Shown here: positions 1 to 10,800 of the stretch, piece after piece | How positions within the stretch are numbered: position 1 is the first letter of the stretch | How the letters are laid out: each line of letters begins with the position of its first letter | From: RI-106 sp964496875 | GTDB lineage: Bacteria > Cyanobacteriota > Vampirovibrionia > Obscuribacterales > Obscuribacteraceae | NCBI GenBank assembly: GCA_964496875.1 | Contig: CAZCBH010000004.1 | Coordinates: 1-64,000, forward strand | DNA: 64,000 nt | Direction of reading: 5' to 3' | Notes under the pieces: model-generated | The model's input: the letters and a program-made list of their open reading frames with translations, nothing else | The model's database searches: none | What the model was told of the DNA's origin: nothing | Made by a program: the position numbers and the translations under genes

Positions 1-293
1 AGTTCAAGAATGCGCCGGCTTTTGCCGACCGGCTCGCCATGAGCTTCTTCCCGATTAACTGGGCGAAATTCCGCATTCTTTATACCGATGCCTCCGAAGA
101 GGAGAGGAAAGTGCTGGTCAAAAAGCTGGGCAGCGCAGAGAAGAATGAGAACGCTACAGTTTCTAACGCGCTTCTTGAAAAAGTGCTCTCTCTTTCTCCC
201 TGGAAAGAGGTGGTAGTGAAAGCAAACAAATTGACCCGACCGGTGGGAGAAAAGGCAGAAGTAAGAGCGCTCAAGCTCGGTGAAATGCAGTGA
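1..293 (+). CDS. Partial hypothetical protein, 3' end only
   Basis: The frame is open from base 3 through a TGA at 291-293, so this is the C-terminal part of a gene that begins before the window. The ATG at base 39 is only the first internal methionine and need not be a start. The visible tail of about 97 residues is charged and probably soluble. It has a lysine/glutamate-rich middle and no membrane segment or metal-binding motif. I do not recognise the family. The next gene follows after 23 bases on the same strand, so co-transcription is possible. Confidence 0.55.
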   Translation, partial: FKNAPAFADRLAMSFFPINWAKFRILYTDASEEERKVLVKKLGSAEKNENATVSNALLEKVLSLSPWKEVVVKANKLTRPVGEKAEVRALKLGEMQ

Positions 294-316
294 TAAATAG
301 ATAAAGGAAATAGTTA

Positions 317-973
317 ATGCTGTTCGATAATCTGAAAGTTTTTAAAAAGAGTCTGGCACCTGTGTTTTCCATGGTTGTTTTCAGCGTTTTACTGATTCAA
401 CCAGCCTATTGTCTGGAAGACACAGATGGAGCGGAGCCTGCTTCTCTACCGGAGAAGCAGGCTATCGAGCCGGAGAAGAAGAAAGCGATTGAAGAGTTGC
501 TTGAAGTGACCGAGTTGAGCCAGCGTTTACCGCTATTGATCGACGCCTTCAAATCGAATGCTCGCAGAACTTTTGCTCTTGCGATTATTCCTTCCATTAA
601 AAACGCTCCCCATAACAAAGACAAGCCGCGCACCGAGCTGAAGAAGATGGTGGATGATAAAGCTTCTGCTATGACCGATAGATATCTCGAACTATTCAAA
701 GAGCAGGTGGATCTGGAGAATTTGATCAAAGAGGTAGCCTTGCAAGTTTATGCCAAGCACTTTACCACCGGCGAGATTCAAGAGATAACGGCGTTCTACA
801 AGACTCCCACCGGCACCAAAGCCCGTACCGTAATGCCTGAAGTTGCCAGAGAGTCTATGGTTCTTACCCAGAAAATGATTCGTCCCAAGGTCAAATCCAT
901 CGTCAACACTGTCCTGATCGAGTCAAAAGATGACGATAAGAAAGACGCGGAAAATAAACAGGTTTCAGAATAG
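317..973 (+). CDS. Secreted DUF2059-family protein
   Basis: This 218-residue protein starts with a signal peptide (basic start, hydrophobic core about residues 13-30, ending near Ala-Tyr-Cys). The mature part from about residue 55 is helical and matches the DUF2059 pattern: a Leu-Leu-rich helix, then YAKHFTTGEIQEITAFYKTP near residues 140-160, then a Pro-Glu-Val segment. DUF2059 proteins are periplasmic and of unknown biochemical role. A lysine/aspartate-rich tail follows. The start is supported by AAGGAA about 8 bases upstream. The last 9 bases overlap the end of the convergent prenyltransferase gene. The family call rests on pattern memory, not a search. Confidence 0.7.
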   Translation: MLFDNLKVFKKSLAPVFSMVVFSVLLIQPAYCLEDTDGAEPASLPEKQAIEPEKKKAIEELLEVTELSQRLPLLIDAFKSNARRTFALAIIPSIKNAPHNKDKPRTELKKMVDDKASAMTDRYLELFKEQVDLENLIKEVALQVYAKHFTTGEIQEITAFYKTPTGTKARTVMPEVARESMVLTQKMIRPKVKSIVNTVLIESKDDDKKDAENKQVSE

Positions 974-1918
974 CTTGAGAGAATCGACCTGGTCGACGAT
1001 GAGCTGGACTGTGTAGGGAATCCATCCGTAGATGACACCGACACTGGTGAGTATCCAGAGAAGGATGCTTATCTGAATGGGTCTATCTTTGAGAAGCACA
1101 TCCTCCGGCGCACCAGTGACGTTTCTGGTGGTGGATAGTAGCTGGTAGCGGAATATGCCGTACATTACAAAGGGTACTGTGATCATCATCCACTGGCTGG
1201 AAGGAGAGTTGAAGCTGTAGATGGCGTAGGAAGTGATTAGAGAAGGGACCACCACCGCCTCCATACGGCTGATCAACTCAAAGGAATATTTGTCGAAGAC
1301 GGCTCGGTGTTGACCCGCCTTCTGTCCGAGAACTTTGAGCTCCTGCCTGCGTTTCTCCACTGCCAGAAACAGGGCACCGAGAGTGGTGCAAAGCAGAAAC
1401 CATGCCGAGAGAGCGACGTGACCGGCCGCACCGCCGGCGACCGCACGCAAAACGAATCCAGCTGCGATGCTGAAAACATCTAGAATGGGCTGTTTCTTCA
1501 ACCAGCCATTGTAAGCGACTTGTAATAGCAAATAGAGTAGGAGGGTCAGTCCGACGGTCGGCCTGACCAAAAAGCCGCCGACCAGGCCGATTATCAATGC
1601 CGTGATGCCGATCATTCGAGCGGTACCGACGCTGACCCTGCCCGATGCTATCGGTCGCAATCTTTTAGCCGGATGCTTGGCGTCCGCTTCTCGGTCTTTT
1701 ATGTCGTTGGCCACATACACCGAACCTGATACCAGGCAGAGGCATGCCGTACAGGCACTGACCGCTGTAAAAGCCTCCATGTCGCTGAATCGGTGGGAGA
1801 AGAGAAGCGGTGCGAAGGCGATGAAGTTCTTAGTCCACTGCCTGGGTCTCAGCACCGCCAGCGGATATAGCGGATTGCGGGATTTCTTGTTTTTTTCTTC
1901 TTTCGATTCAGTTTCCAT
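965..1918 (-). CDS. UbiA-family prenyltransferase (decaprenyl-phosphate phosphoribosyltransferase-like)
   Basis: An integral membrane protein of 317 residues with seven or more hydrophobic helices. It carries the family signature LRPRQWTKN near residues 23-31 and an Asp-rich motif at 71-79 (Asn-Asp-x-x-Asp-x3-Asp) followed by HPAKRLRPIASG. This spacing fits the branch that transfers phosphoribose from PRPP to decaprenyl phosphate (Rv3806c-like) better than the hydroxybenzoate enzymes. In that family the product feeds arabinofuranose or related envelope donors. I prefer the ATG at 1918, which has AAAGAG 5 bases upstream. A GTG at 1924 overlaps the cobU stop by 4 bases. Either way the gene is translationally coupled to cobU. 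The exact substrate is not shown by sequence. Confidence 0.78.
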   Translation of the reverse strand: METESKEEKNKKSRNPLYPLAVLRPRQWTKNFIAFAPLLFSHRFSDMEAFTAVSACTACLCLVSGSVYVANDIKDREADAKHPAKRLRPIASGRVSVGTARMIGITALIIGLVGGFLVRPTVGLTLLLYLLLQVAYNGWLKKQPILDVFSIAAGFVLRAVAGGAAGHVALSAWFLLCTTLGALFLAVEKRRQELKVLGQKAGQHRAVFDKYSFELISRMEAVVVPSLITSYAIYSFNSPSSQWMMITVPFVMYGIFRYQLLSTTRNVTGAPEDVLLKDRPIQISILLWILTSVGVIYGWIPYTVQLIVDQVDSLKLF

Positions 1919-1920
1919 AA

Positions 1921-2541
1921 TCACTCTTTATTATGTTTGATTTTAAGTTCGATGCCGCTAACGCAAAGATAGACTGTGTCCGCTTCGCCTCCCAATCTCT
2001 GGTTGGCCGACCCCAACAGATCTCTATATTGACGGGCAAGGCGGTTTTCGGGCACCACAGACCAACCCACTTCGTTGGTGACCACGATGAAATTCACATT
2101 GTTTTTGCTTCTGATTGCGGCAATCAAGAGATCGAGACACTCTGCGAGCTTGTTCTCTACCTCGTTCAAATCGGCATCCGGTTGTCCATCGTTTTCCAGG
2201 TCAAATATCAAATTGGAGACATAGGCTGAGAGGCAGTCGATGATACAGACAAGGAATTCGCCCGGCAGTTTTTCAATCGCTTCGTGAATCGATAGTGGCG
2301 CTTCTATCGTCTGCCAGGTAGAAGGTCTGCGTTCTTGATGGCGTTTTATCTTTTCCATCAGCTCCGGATCTGATTCCAGTTTCGGCATTGTCGCTATGTA
2401 AGCTATTTTGCCGTTATCGTCCATGTTCTCCGTCAAAGACTCAGCCAGAGATTCTGCCAGGGTAGACTTTCCGGACCTGGCGCCGCCCGTTACGAGAATA
2501 AGATTGTCAAGGGATGCGGGCTGGATTTTACTGCTTGGCAA
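1921..2541 (-). CDS. cobU: Adenosylcobinamide kinase / adenosylcobinamide-phosphate guanylyltransferase
   Basis: CobU phosphorylates adenosylcobinamide and then attaches GMP, a late step of B12 assembly and salvage. The 206-residue protein has the P-loop GGARSGKST at residues 19-27, the RHQERRPSTW segment typical of the family, an Ile-Asp-Cys-Leu Walker-B-like strand, and the C-terminal VTNEVGWSVVPENRLARQYR signature. The start is a TTG with no clear Shine-Dalgarno; the P-loop lies so close to it that little can be missing. No other cobalamin genes are visible, so it may work in salvage. It is first in a two-gene minus-strand unit driven by the promoter at 2576-2604. Confidence 0.9.
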   Translation of the reverse strand: MPSSKIQPASLDNLILVTGGARSGKSTLAESLAESLTENMDDNGKIAYIATMPKLESDPELMEKIKRHQERRPSTWQTIEAPLSIHEAIEKLPGEFLVCIIDCLSAYVSNLIFDLENDGQPDADLNEVENKLAECLDLLIAAIRSKNNVNFIVVTNEVGWSVVPENRLARQYRDLLGSANQRLGGEADTVYLCVSGIELKIKHNKE

Positions 2542-2575
2542 GGGGTGGTTTCCAATTAGTTAATTCTCAGCCTTA

Positions 2576-2604
2576 ATTGTATGTGGTTTCGATCTATATA
2601 CAAT
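2576..2604. promoter_or_regulatory. Symmetric divergent promoter
   Basis: A 7-bp inverted repeat (ATTGTAT / ATACAAT, 15-base centre) gives the same promoter on both strands: TTGTAT, a 16-bp spacer, then TACAAT. On plus the elements are 2577-2582 and 2599-2604, facing the metallopeptidase. On minus they are 2603-2598 and 2581-2576, facing cobU. TACAAT matches the -10 consensus at 5 of 6 and TTGTAT the -35 at 4 of 6. Predicted from sequence only; the dyad could also be a repressor site. Confidence 0.55.
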
Positions 2605-2656
2605 CATTATCTGTAACCTGTCGAAACAAAAAATGCTGCTCCAGCCAGGAGACCAA

Positions 2657-3325
2657 ATGAATCAACAGAGAAAAATCCTGCGTAATCCCGTTTTTGATCA
2701 CTCGCTTCAGGAGATGTTCACCCGGTTCGCCATAGGCTATGTGAAGCGGGTAAACGACGATACTTTCGCCCTGGACATCGATTTGAGTCCGGTGGCCGTG
2801 GACTTCAATCTTTTTGATCACCGGGCAATACTAGATTTGAGCAGCGGAAAAATAGTCTTTTCCATATGTTCTCTTGACAATGTGCCGGAGAAGCTCAGAA
2901 GATACATGGTCATCCACGAACTTGCTCATTTTGCGGCCGGTGCCGAACATGGCGATCGGTTCTGGACCGAGGTAGCCCGCTTCGAACCTAATTATGTCAA
3001 TCTCGAGCGTCAGCTTTCTATCTGCTTTGAACGCAATGTCTCCGAACACCTTTTGAGACGGGGCGAAGTCACTGTGGTAGACAAGCACCGCGGACGATCC
3101 GTAAGACCGAGAATTCTTGTCGGTAGACCGAGCAGCTCTATCGGAATAGATGATGAGCTGCAGTTGGCGAGGCATTGTCGAAATCTCTTAAGGGATTCGG
3201 AGTCGGAGATTGAGTCCGGCTCTTGTTACGGATCTTGTCTGATTACAGCTGCCAATAGAGTGACTGCAAACGATATCGAAGTTAATACTATTAACGGTAT
3301 TGCCGCGCCGGTGGCGGTTCTCTAA
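2657..3325 (+). CDS. YgjP/DUF45-like zinc metallopeptidase
   Basis: The 222-residue protein holds the zinc-protease motif HELAH at residues 87-91, with a third ligand seven residues on in HGDRFW (98-103). This is the arrangement of the YgjP/SprT-like M48-related family, whose members usually read HELxH followed by HxxxFW and a Pro-Asn/Asp-Tyr helix; here the last is Glu-Pro-Asn-Tyr. No signal peptide, so cytoplasmic. The C-terminal 90 residues are not recognisable. I choose the ATG at 2657 because GGAG lies 5 bases upstream; an earlier in-frame ATG at 2633 has no ribosome site. It is divergent from cobU. The substrate is unknown. Confidence 0.68.
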   Translation: MNQQRKILRNPVFDHSLQEMFTRFAIGYVKRVNDDTFALDIDLSPVAVDFNLFDHRAILDLSSGKIVFSICSLDNVPEKLRRYMVIHELAHFAAGAEHGDRFWTEVARFEPNYVNLERQLSICFERNVSEHLLRRGEVTVVDKHRGRSVRPRILVGRPSSSIGIDDELQLARHCRNLLRDSESEIESGSCYGSCLITAANRVTANDIEVNTINGIAAPVAVL

Positions 3326-3556
3326 AAGCCGATTCTATATGCGATTATAGGCATGGAGCGTGACCCCAAGCTAAATTATTATCAGGAAAGTTCCTGTAAG
3401 CGCAGTATGTTGCCTTAATCCAGGTAGAATGAGGCCGGTATTTCATGAGAGACAGTGTTTTTTTCGTTCTGGTCAACGCAGATTGGAGCGAATGATCTAA
3501 AGATCGACAAGGCGTCTCTCTGGTTTGTTTACTGTGCGAAAGGCATAAAGCGTTCT

Positions 3557-4822
3557 ATGTATCGAAGAAGAGTTGTTGTTACCGGAATCGGGATGCTCAC
3601 CCCGGTTGGCATAGGTAAAGAAGATTGCTGGAATGCTCTTCTGGCAGGCAAAAGCGGCGTCTCGCACATTACCCAGTTCGACCCCGATGAGATCGGGCTC
3701 GATGTCAAGATAGCGGCTGAGGTCAAGAACTTCAACATTCAGGATTATTATCCGGATCGCAAGAAGTGGGCTTCTATGATCAAGCAGATGGACAGGGTTA
3801 CCCTCTTTTCGATGGTGGCTTCGAAACTGGCTCTGGAAGATGCCAGCCTGGAGATTCGCAAGATAAATCCGGAAAGAGTCGGCACTTTCATCGGTACCGG
3901 AGTGGGCGGGCTTATTACCACCACGGCTGATTACATTAAGCTTCTGGAAGGTGGCCCGAAGAAACTGGGTATAAGAACCGTTATCAAGCTGATGCCGAAT
4001 GCCCCGTCAGGGCAGGTAGCCATCGAATATGGTGCCAAAGGACGCGCCAAATCAGACTCGACAGCCTGTGCCAGCGGTCTTGATTCCTTGTTCGACGCTT
4101 TTATGTACATCCGCGACAATCGTGCCGATGTAATGATCTCCGGTGGCAGCGAAGCATGCCTCAACAGCTTTACCGTAGCTTCTTTCAACAATATGATGGC
4201 GTTGTCAAAGCGCAATGACAGTCCGGAATCGGCGAGCCGCCCGTTCAATATCGACCGGGATGGTTTTGTAATCGGTGAAGGCTCGGTAGTTTTGATTCTC
4301 GAAGAGATGGAACATGCCATGCGAAGAGGCGCCAATATGTACGCCGAAATAGTGGGCGGCGGCGCCAGTTGCGATGCCACCCATATAGTCGCTCCCCATG
4401 AAACCGGTGATGGTGCCTCGCGGGCGATTAAAGAAGCTTTGAGAGACGCCGAGATAGAACCCGGCGATATCGACTATATCAATGCCCATGGTACCTCGAC
4501 CCCGCTCAACGACGAGCGGGAGACCCTGGCGATAAAGAATGTCTTTGGTGACCATTCCTACAAACTGGCTGTTTCCAGCACGAAGTCCATGGTCGGTCAT
4601 CTGCTGGGTGGAGCCGGAGCGATTGGCGCAGCCGCCACCGCTCTTACTTTATCGACCCAGAAAATTCACCCGACCATCAACTATGTCAACCCGGATCCTA
4701 AATGCGATCTCGACTATGTGCCCAACACCTACCGTGAAGCCAAGGTCGACTATGCCATGGCCGAGGCCCTGGGCTTTGGTGGACATAACACCGTTCTGGT
4801 CATGAAAAAAGTGGTAGCCTGA
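3557..4822 (+). CDS. fabF: Beta-ketoacyl-ACP synthase II
   Basis: FabF condenses malonyl-ACP with acyl-ACP in fatty acid elongation. The 421-residue product has the full thiolase-fold catalytic set: Cys171 in STACASGLDS, His311 in NAHGTSTPLND, Lys343 and His348 in STKSMVGHLLGGAG. It ends in the usual GFGGHN segment. The frame is open upstream to 3455, but homology to the family begins at the ATG at 3557 (MYRRRVVVTG), so the first 34 codons are unlikely to be translated. No acpP or other fab gene is adjacent. The next gene converges from the other strand 12 bases away. Confidence 0.93.
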   Translation: MYRRRVVVTGIGMLTPVGIGKEDCWNALLAGKSGVSHITQFDPDEIGLDVKIAAEVKNFNIQDYYPDRKKWASMIKQMDRVTLFSMVASKLALEDASLEIRKINPERVGTFIGTGVGGLITTTADYIKLLEGGPKKLGIRTVIKLMPNAPSGQVAIEYGAKGRAKSDSTACASGLDSLFDAFMYIRDNRADVMISGGSEACLNSFTVASFNNMMALSKRNDSPESASRPFNIDRDGFVIGEGSVVLILEEMEHAMRRGANMYAEIVGGGASCDATHIVAPHETGDGASRAIKEALRDAEIEPGDIDYINAHGTSTPLNDERETLAIKNVFGDHSYKLAVSSTKSMVGHLLGGAGAIGAAATALTLSTQKIHPTINYVNPDPKCDLDYVPNTYREAKVDYAMAEALGFGGHNTVLVMKKVVA

Positions 4823-4834
4823 TCCGGCTATTAG

Positions 4835-7800
4835 TTAGACAGCCGCTTCACCGGATTCGAGCGCTTCGACAAGAATGCTTCTGGCTTCTTCCTCATCACT
4901 GTTTTGAGGATCGTTGCCGGTGCTGGCGAATTGCATTCCGGTATTGCTGGCATAGGTTGTGAAAGTGTTCGGCGCCTGATTTGCTGTGCCGCCGGTGCCG
5001 GCGTTGTCCACACCATTGGCTTCGGTTTTTTCCATACCGGATTGAATCAATCTCAAAGAGGTGCTTCTCAGAGTGTTGCCGAAGACTGTGCCATAGTTGG
5101 TGGTGGTGGCAGCGCTGCCGCCGTAGATACCGGCAAGGCGAGTGCCGGATTCTTCGATGCTCTCTTTGTCCTTGAGCTTGCTCATCAACTCTGCCACCTT
5201 GCGGGGAGAGAAGCGCGGCTGGGCCGGTTTCTCGAAGTTGACCTGAGGCTGCCTGATATCTGGTTCACGGTTTTTGAAAGTTATCGGTTTGAAGGGCGGA
5301 AGAATGGTCTGAGCTGTCTCCACAGCCGGTGCCACTGCGGCCAATCCTGACCAGGTTCTGAGCTTACCGAAGTCTCTTCTTGCTCTGGCTGCATCAGACA
5401 TTTCGAAGTCGCTACCGGAGATGATACCGGTTAGCTTAGAGAGTTCGATCTGTTGTTCGACCCGACCGGCAGCTCTTACGATTCTGCTTACTACCGGGCT
5501 GAAGTCTAGGACGCTGGCTTTAGCGTTGTCATCGCCGGAGGTTCTATCGGATCTTTCAGAGCCCTCCGATCTGGACGCAGCAGCTCTTCTGGATTCTTCG
5601 GCGGCAGCCGCCGAGTCGACCTTCAGGAATGCGGCTTTGTTTTCTGCACGGGTTTGATTACCGTTGGTTATCTCGCCAACGCTCTGGACACTTTCGCCGG
5701 CGATTTTTTCTAGACGGGCGTTTATCTCGTTGGAGTAGCCACGGATCCAGGCGTCGGCTACGAAATAAGTGCCGGCGACACCGCCTCCGAGCCAGGCAAG
5801 ATCCTTGCCCAGTTGACCGGCTAGCTGCGGTTCTGCCGACAATACCCGGCTGAGATTGCCGAAGAAGGACGGCGATTCTGAAGCGCCGAGGAGTTCGCGG
5901 ATTTTTGCCGAATCGCTGGTCAGTCCCTCGACGTGGGCCGGCGCGCGGGTGATGCCCAGTCTGTTATTGGTCCAGTTGACCATAGAGCGGAAGGTGGCCG
6001 GATTGGCGATTCGTGCCATATCCGCTTCCATCTCGTGCAGGAGGTTGCCTAGCTGGCGAAGAGTTTCAGAGTCACCCTGGATGGTGCGAATAACGTCCAG
6101 TCTCTGTCTGACTGAAGCAAAAGTTTCAGGGCTCTGCAGCAATCTTCCATTTCTGGTGAGAGAATCGCTTATCACGCGAGCGTTTGCCGTAACCAGATGA
6201 TCACCTGCTTTCGCTCCTTCGGTAATACCGAGCTTGAGTTCTTCTACTATCGGCTTGAGCTGCCTTTGCAGGCTGGGACTGAGTTCTTCCAGGCTGCGGG
6301 TGATGCTGGCCAGATGCTGAGGATTGTTGTCGCCGGCAGCTAACTTTCTAGCCGCCGTTTCTATACGAGTGAGGGTGGCGGTGTCTCTCGCTGTGGTAGC
6401 CAGGGCGCCTTCGGCTGCCTGTCTGCCCGGTCTGGCGGCGGCAGGAACAAGGTCGGCAGCCTGGGCTTCGATGCGTCCGGCCAGTAGCCGATTGGCGTCC
6501 TGCACCTGCTGGAATCGTTGAGATTGGAGGGCTTCGTCCAGCTGATTTGCCAGGCGGGCATTTCCTGATTCTCTCAGGGCTGTGAGAGAATTGTCGATGC
6601 GTTTTTGAATCTCGTTTCTGGCTGCTGTAGAGTCGCTGCGCCTGAGCGCCGCCGAATCATCAGCCAGGTCGTCTACTATGGACTTGACCCGGGCTTCGGT
6701 GCCGGCTTTGATGGTGATATCGTCCCCGGTGCGGAGGGCTAATCTTGTTGCGTCATCACCCAGGTTCGTGGTGGCAGCGGTGACGGCTTCTCTTATGCGT
6801 TCTACGGTTTTGGCACCATTTGTAGTATTGCGCAGAGCGTTGATGCCGGTGGCGCGATTGGATAGAACTTCTACCGATTCTTCCAGGGCTCTGGGAATAT
6901 TGACGCGTGCTTCTTTGAGGTTGGCGATGTTTTGTCTCATCGAACGGATGCCGACACTGGGATCGGCGGAATCGACAAGATTTCTGGCGGTGTCATCGAG
7001 CTCTTTCAGTTGCCTCGATACATAGCGGGACGGTTTGCCGGCAACCGCGACATTCTCCTGTACTTCTCTGACCAGGGTGCCGACTTTGTTGGCTTCTCTG
7101 GTGGCGTCATCGGTGAGGTTGGCAATTCTTGTGGTTCTTGCGACTTCAAGAGCCTGGTTACGGGTTTTCTCAACCGCTCTTTCCAGATCGTCGATCAGAC
7201 CCTGACCGCCTTCGACTTTCTGGATATTGGTACGCAGGCGCTGCATGCTGTTCTCGATGGTGCTGAGTTCAGCAAGGTCGTCGCCGCCTGATCTTCCCAG
7301 TTTGCGGGAAGCTTCGCTGATTGATCTGAGATCTTCGGTGACTTTAGCCGGCAGCTGGCTTCCCGGTCTGGTCATGACTCTCTGGGCTTCTCCGGACAGA
7401 TCGTCGGCGAAGCGAACCAGATCGTCGGCGCCGGTTCTGGCTGCTGCTATCGGCCTGGTTTCCCGGGCTGCTTTGATGAGGGCTCTGGTATCATCTACGA
7501 CATTGCTTATCTGCGCACCGAATTGTTTTCCTGGAGTGGTAGACAGTCTCTCCAGCGCCTCTTCCGCTTTTCTGAGAGTAGCTGCTGTTTCGGTGCCTCG
7601 GCCTATCTTCTGAACAGCGTCATCCACCACTTTGAGGTCGTCCACCAGACCGGTGGTCGTTCTGCCCCGGGCTTTATCGATAGCGGTTCGGATGCCGCCA
7701 TTGTTGCCGGCTTCATCACTGATGCGGCGGGTGAGAAGGCTGATGTCGTCGGAGATGTTGCCGGATCTGGTCACCAGGTCGTCGCCAAGCTGAGGAATAC

Positions 7801-10800
7801 GGCGAGCTCTGGAGCTTGCCTGGGCGAAGCTCTCTTCGGCGGTGCCGCGTCGGCTGACGTTCTTTAGAAGTTCTCTTGCTTCTCTAGCTACTCTGAGAAC
7901 ATCGTCGGTGGTATTAGCACCGGTGGCTTCCACCAGGCGCTCCACCGAGGTTCTGAGATTGCCTACTGCACGGGGCGAGGCGCTGGTGCCAAGCTCTCTG
8001 GTGGCGGCGGCAATATTATCCAGTTCGTTGACCACGGTCGGACGGATTTCGGCAGGCAGCTTGGCGACCAGACCTTCTCTGGTGCTGTTAACTGTCTGGC
8101 TCAATCTGGAGGCGGATTCGTTTACGTCTTTTATAGATTCTCTCAATATCCGCGCGGTACCGCTCACTTCCCGGGCTGTTTCGGTGGCGACCCTTGTGTT
8201 TGCGGATGCCGAAGAGAAGTCGTCGGCGTTTCTTGTAATGGTGCGGAGGTCGTCGGCGAATTTTGCCGGTACATCGTCACCGAGCTGTTTGACCGCTTCC
8301 TGCATTCGGGTGCGGGCAGCTATGTCGTCGGTGCCGGTGGCGGTCTTATTCGCTATCTGTCTGGAGAGGTCTTTGATCTCCTCGACTCTGGTTCGTAGAT
8401 TTCTACCTATATTAGGATTGTCGTCGGCGACCTTTCTGACGAGGTCATCGAGGGAGGTGGTGAGGCGTTTTGTAGTTTCGCCCATTACTCTTGTAGATTC
8501 GGTAGCAAGGCGGCCCGCACCGGTAACTTCCCGGGCTGTTTCGGTGGCGACCCTTGTGTTTGCCGATGCCGAAGAGAAGTCGTCGGCGTTTCTTGTAACG
8601 GTGCGAAGGTCGTCGGCGAATTTGGCTGGCACATCGTCGCCGAGGCTCTTGAGCGCTTCTTGTAGTCTTGTGCGGGCGACGACATCATCAGCGCCGTTGG
8701 CGGTCTTACCGGCAATCTGACCGGAGAGCTCTTTGATATCGTCGACTCTGGTCTGGATCGTTCTTGAAAGGACCGGATCTTCTTTGGCGATGTTTTTGAC
8801 GAGGTCATCCAGCGAGGTACCAAGGCGTTTTGTAGATTCGCCCAGTACTCTTGTAGATTCGGTGGCAAGGCGGCCCGCAGCGGTAACTTCCCGGGCTGTT
8901 TCAGTGGCTACTCTGGTGTTTGCTGATGCCGAAGAGAAGTCGTCGGCGTTTCTTGTAACGGTGCGAAGGTCGTCGGCGAATTTGGCTGGCACATCGTCGC
9001 CGAGGCTCTTGAGCGCTTCTTGCAATTTTGCCCTGCCGACAACGTCATCGGTTCCGTTTACAGTCTTGTTGGCTATTTGACCGGAGAGCTCTTTGATATC
9101 GTCGACTTTTGTACGAAGGGTTCTTGCCAGGATCGGATCTTCTTTGGCGACGTTTTTGACGAGGTCATCCAGCGAGGTACCAAGGCGGTTTGTCGATTCG
9201 CCGAGCACTTTTGTCGATTCGGTGGCGAGGCGGCCCGCACCGGCTACTTCCCGGGCAGTCTCTGTGGCCAATCTGCTGTTGCTGGAGGCCGCGGTGAAGT
9301 CGTCGGCGCTTCTTGTGACGGTGCGCAGGTCGTCGCCGAATTTGGCCGGCACATCGTCGCCGAGGCTCTTGAGCGCTTCTTGAAGTCTTGTGCGGGCGAC
9401 AACATCATCAGCACCGCTGGCGGTTTTACCGGCAATCTGACCGGAGAGTTCTTTTATCTCGTCGACTTTTGTGCGAAGAGTTCTTGCTAGAGCCGGATCT
9501 TCTTTGGCTACATTTCTGACCAGGTCGTCGAGGGCGGTGGAGAAGTTGCCGGACTTTTCAGTCATCACCCTGGTTGCTTCCGCTGCAACTTCGCCAGAGC
9601 TAGCTGTCTCTCTGGCAGTTACTTTGGCGACTCTCGAATTGGAAGAAGCGATGCTCAGATCATCGGCGCTTCCGGTGACAGCCTGGAGGTCGTCGGTGAA
9701 TTTTGCCGGTACATCGTCGCCCAGTCGCTTCACCGCTTGTTGCAGCTGTGTTCTTGCTGCGGTATCGTCGGCACCGGTTGCCAGTTTTTCTGAAATTACC
9801 TTGATGTCGTCGACTCTGGTTTTAAGAGTTCTTGCGAGAGCCGGATCTTCTTTGGCTACATTTCTGACCAGGTCGTCGAGGTTGGTGTTGAAATTTCTGG
9901 AAGCCTGACCCAGAGTTCTCTTTGCCGCAACGGCTGTGTCTGCCGCTTCCTTGACCCCGGTGGAGATCTCTCGAGTGGCTGTGTTTCTGCCGGTGGACAT
10001 CTTCAGATCATCAGCTTTTGTTGCCAGCCTGGAGAAGTCGTCGGCAAGATTCTCCGGCAGGGCTCGGCCGAGGTCTTTCATTGATTGTTCGAGCTTGACC
10101 ACTGCTTCGGCGCCGGCGTTGCCGGTTTTAATCTCTTCAGTCAGTTGCTTAATAGATTGAATCGGACCGCGGGCTTGAGGACCGGATTTGGTTGCCAGAT
10201 CATCGAGAGTTCTGGTGAAATCGTCTGAAGTTTGCCTCAGGGCGGTGCCGGCGTTTTCTGTCTGTCTTGCAATCGCTCCTTTTGATTCTTCCAGGGTGCG
10301 GGTTAAAACCGGATTGGCTTCGCGAATTACAGGCTGCGGTTCACGGACGACGGACTTAACGTCGCCGGCTTCGCGAATTACAGGCTGCGTTTCGCGGACG
10401 ACGGGCTTAACGTCGCCGGCTTCGCGGACGACGGGCTTAACGTCGCCGGCTTCGCGGACGACGGGCTTAACGTCGCCGGCTTCGCGGACGACGGGCTTAA
10501 TGTCGCCGGCTTCGCGGACGACGGGATTAGCCTCGTGGACAACCGGCTTGGCTTCGCGAATGACAGGAGCGCGCTCCGCAACAACCGGTTTGGGACCTCT
10601 GGCGACATCATCCGCCAGGGAACCGGTTCCGATTTCATCCAGAATGCTGCCTGGTTTGCCCGTTCTGGGCAGGGTGAATCTTCCGGGAGTGGCATTGCCG
10701 GGCGTCTTGACTCCGAGACCTTCCAGCAAGCTGGAGCCGTTGCCTGTTCTCAGGGTGGCACCGGTGCCTGTCTCGGTAGCAAGCTTGGGTACGGACCTTC

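Noticed and set aside
3455..3556. N-terminal extension of FabF
   Set aside because: The 34 extra codons have no family similarity; FabF homology begins exactly at the ATG at 3557.
10391..10510. Repeats considered as a CRISPR array
   Set aside because: The 30-base units are directly tandem with no unique spacers, are in frame, and no cas genes are near.
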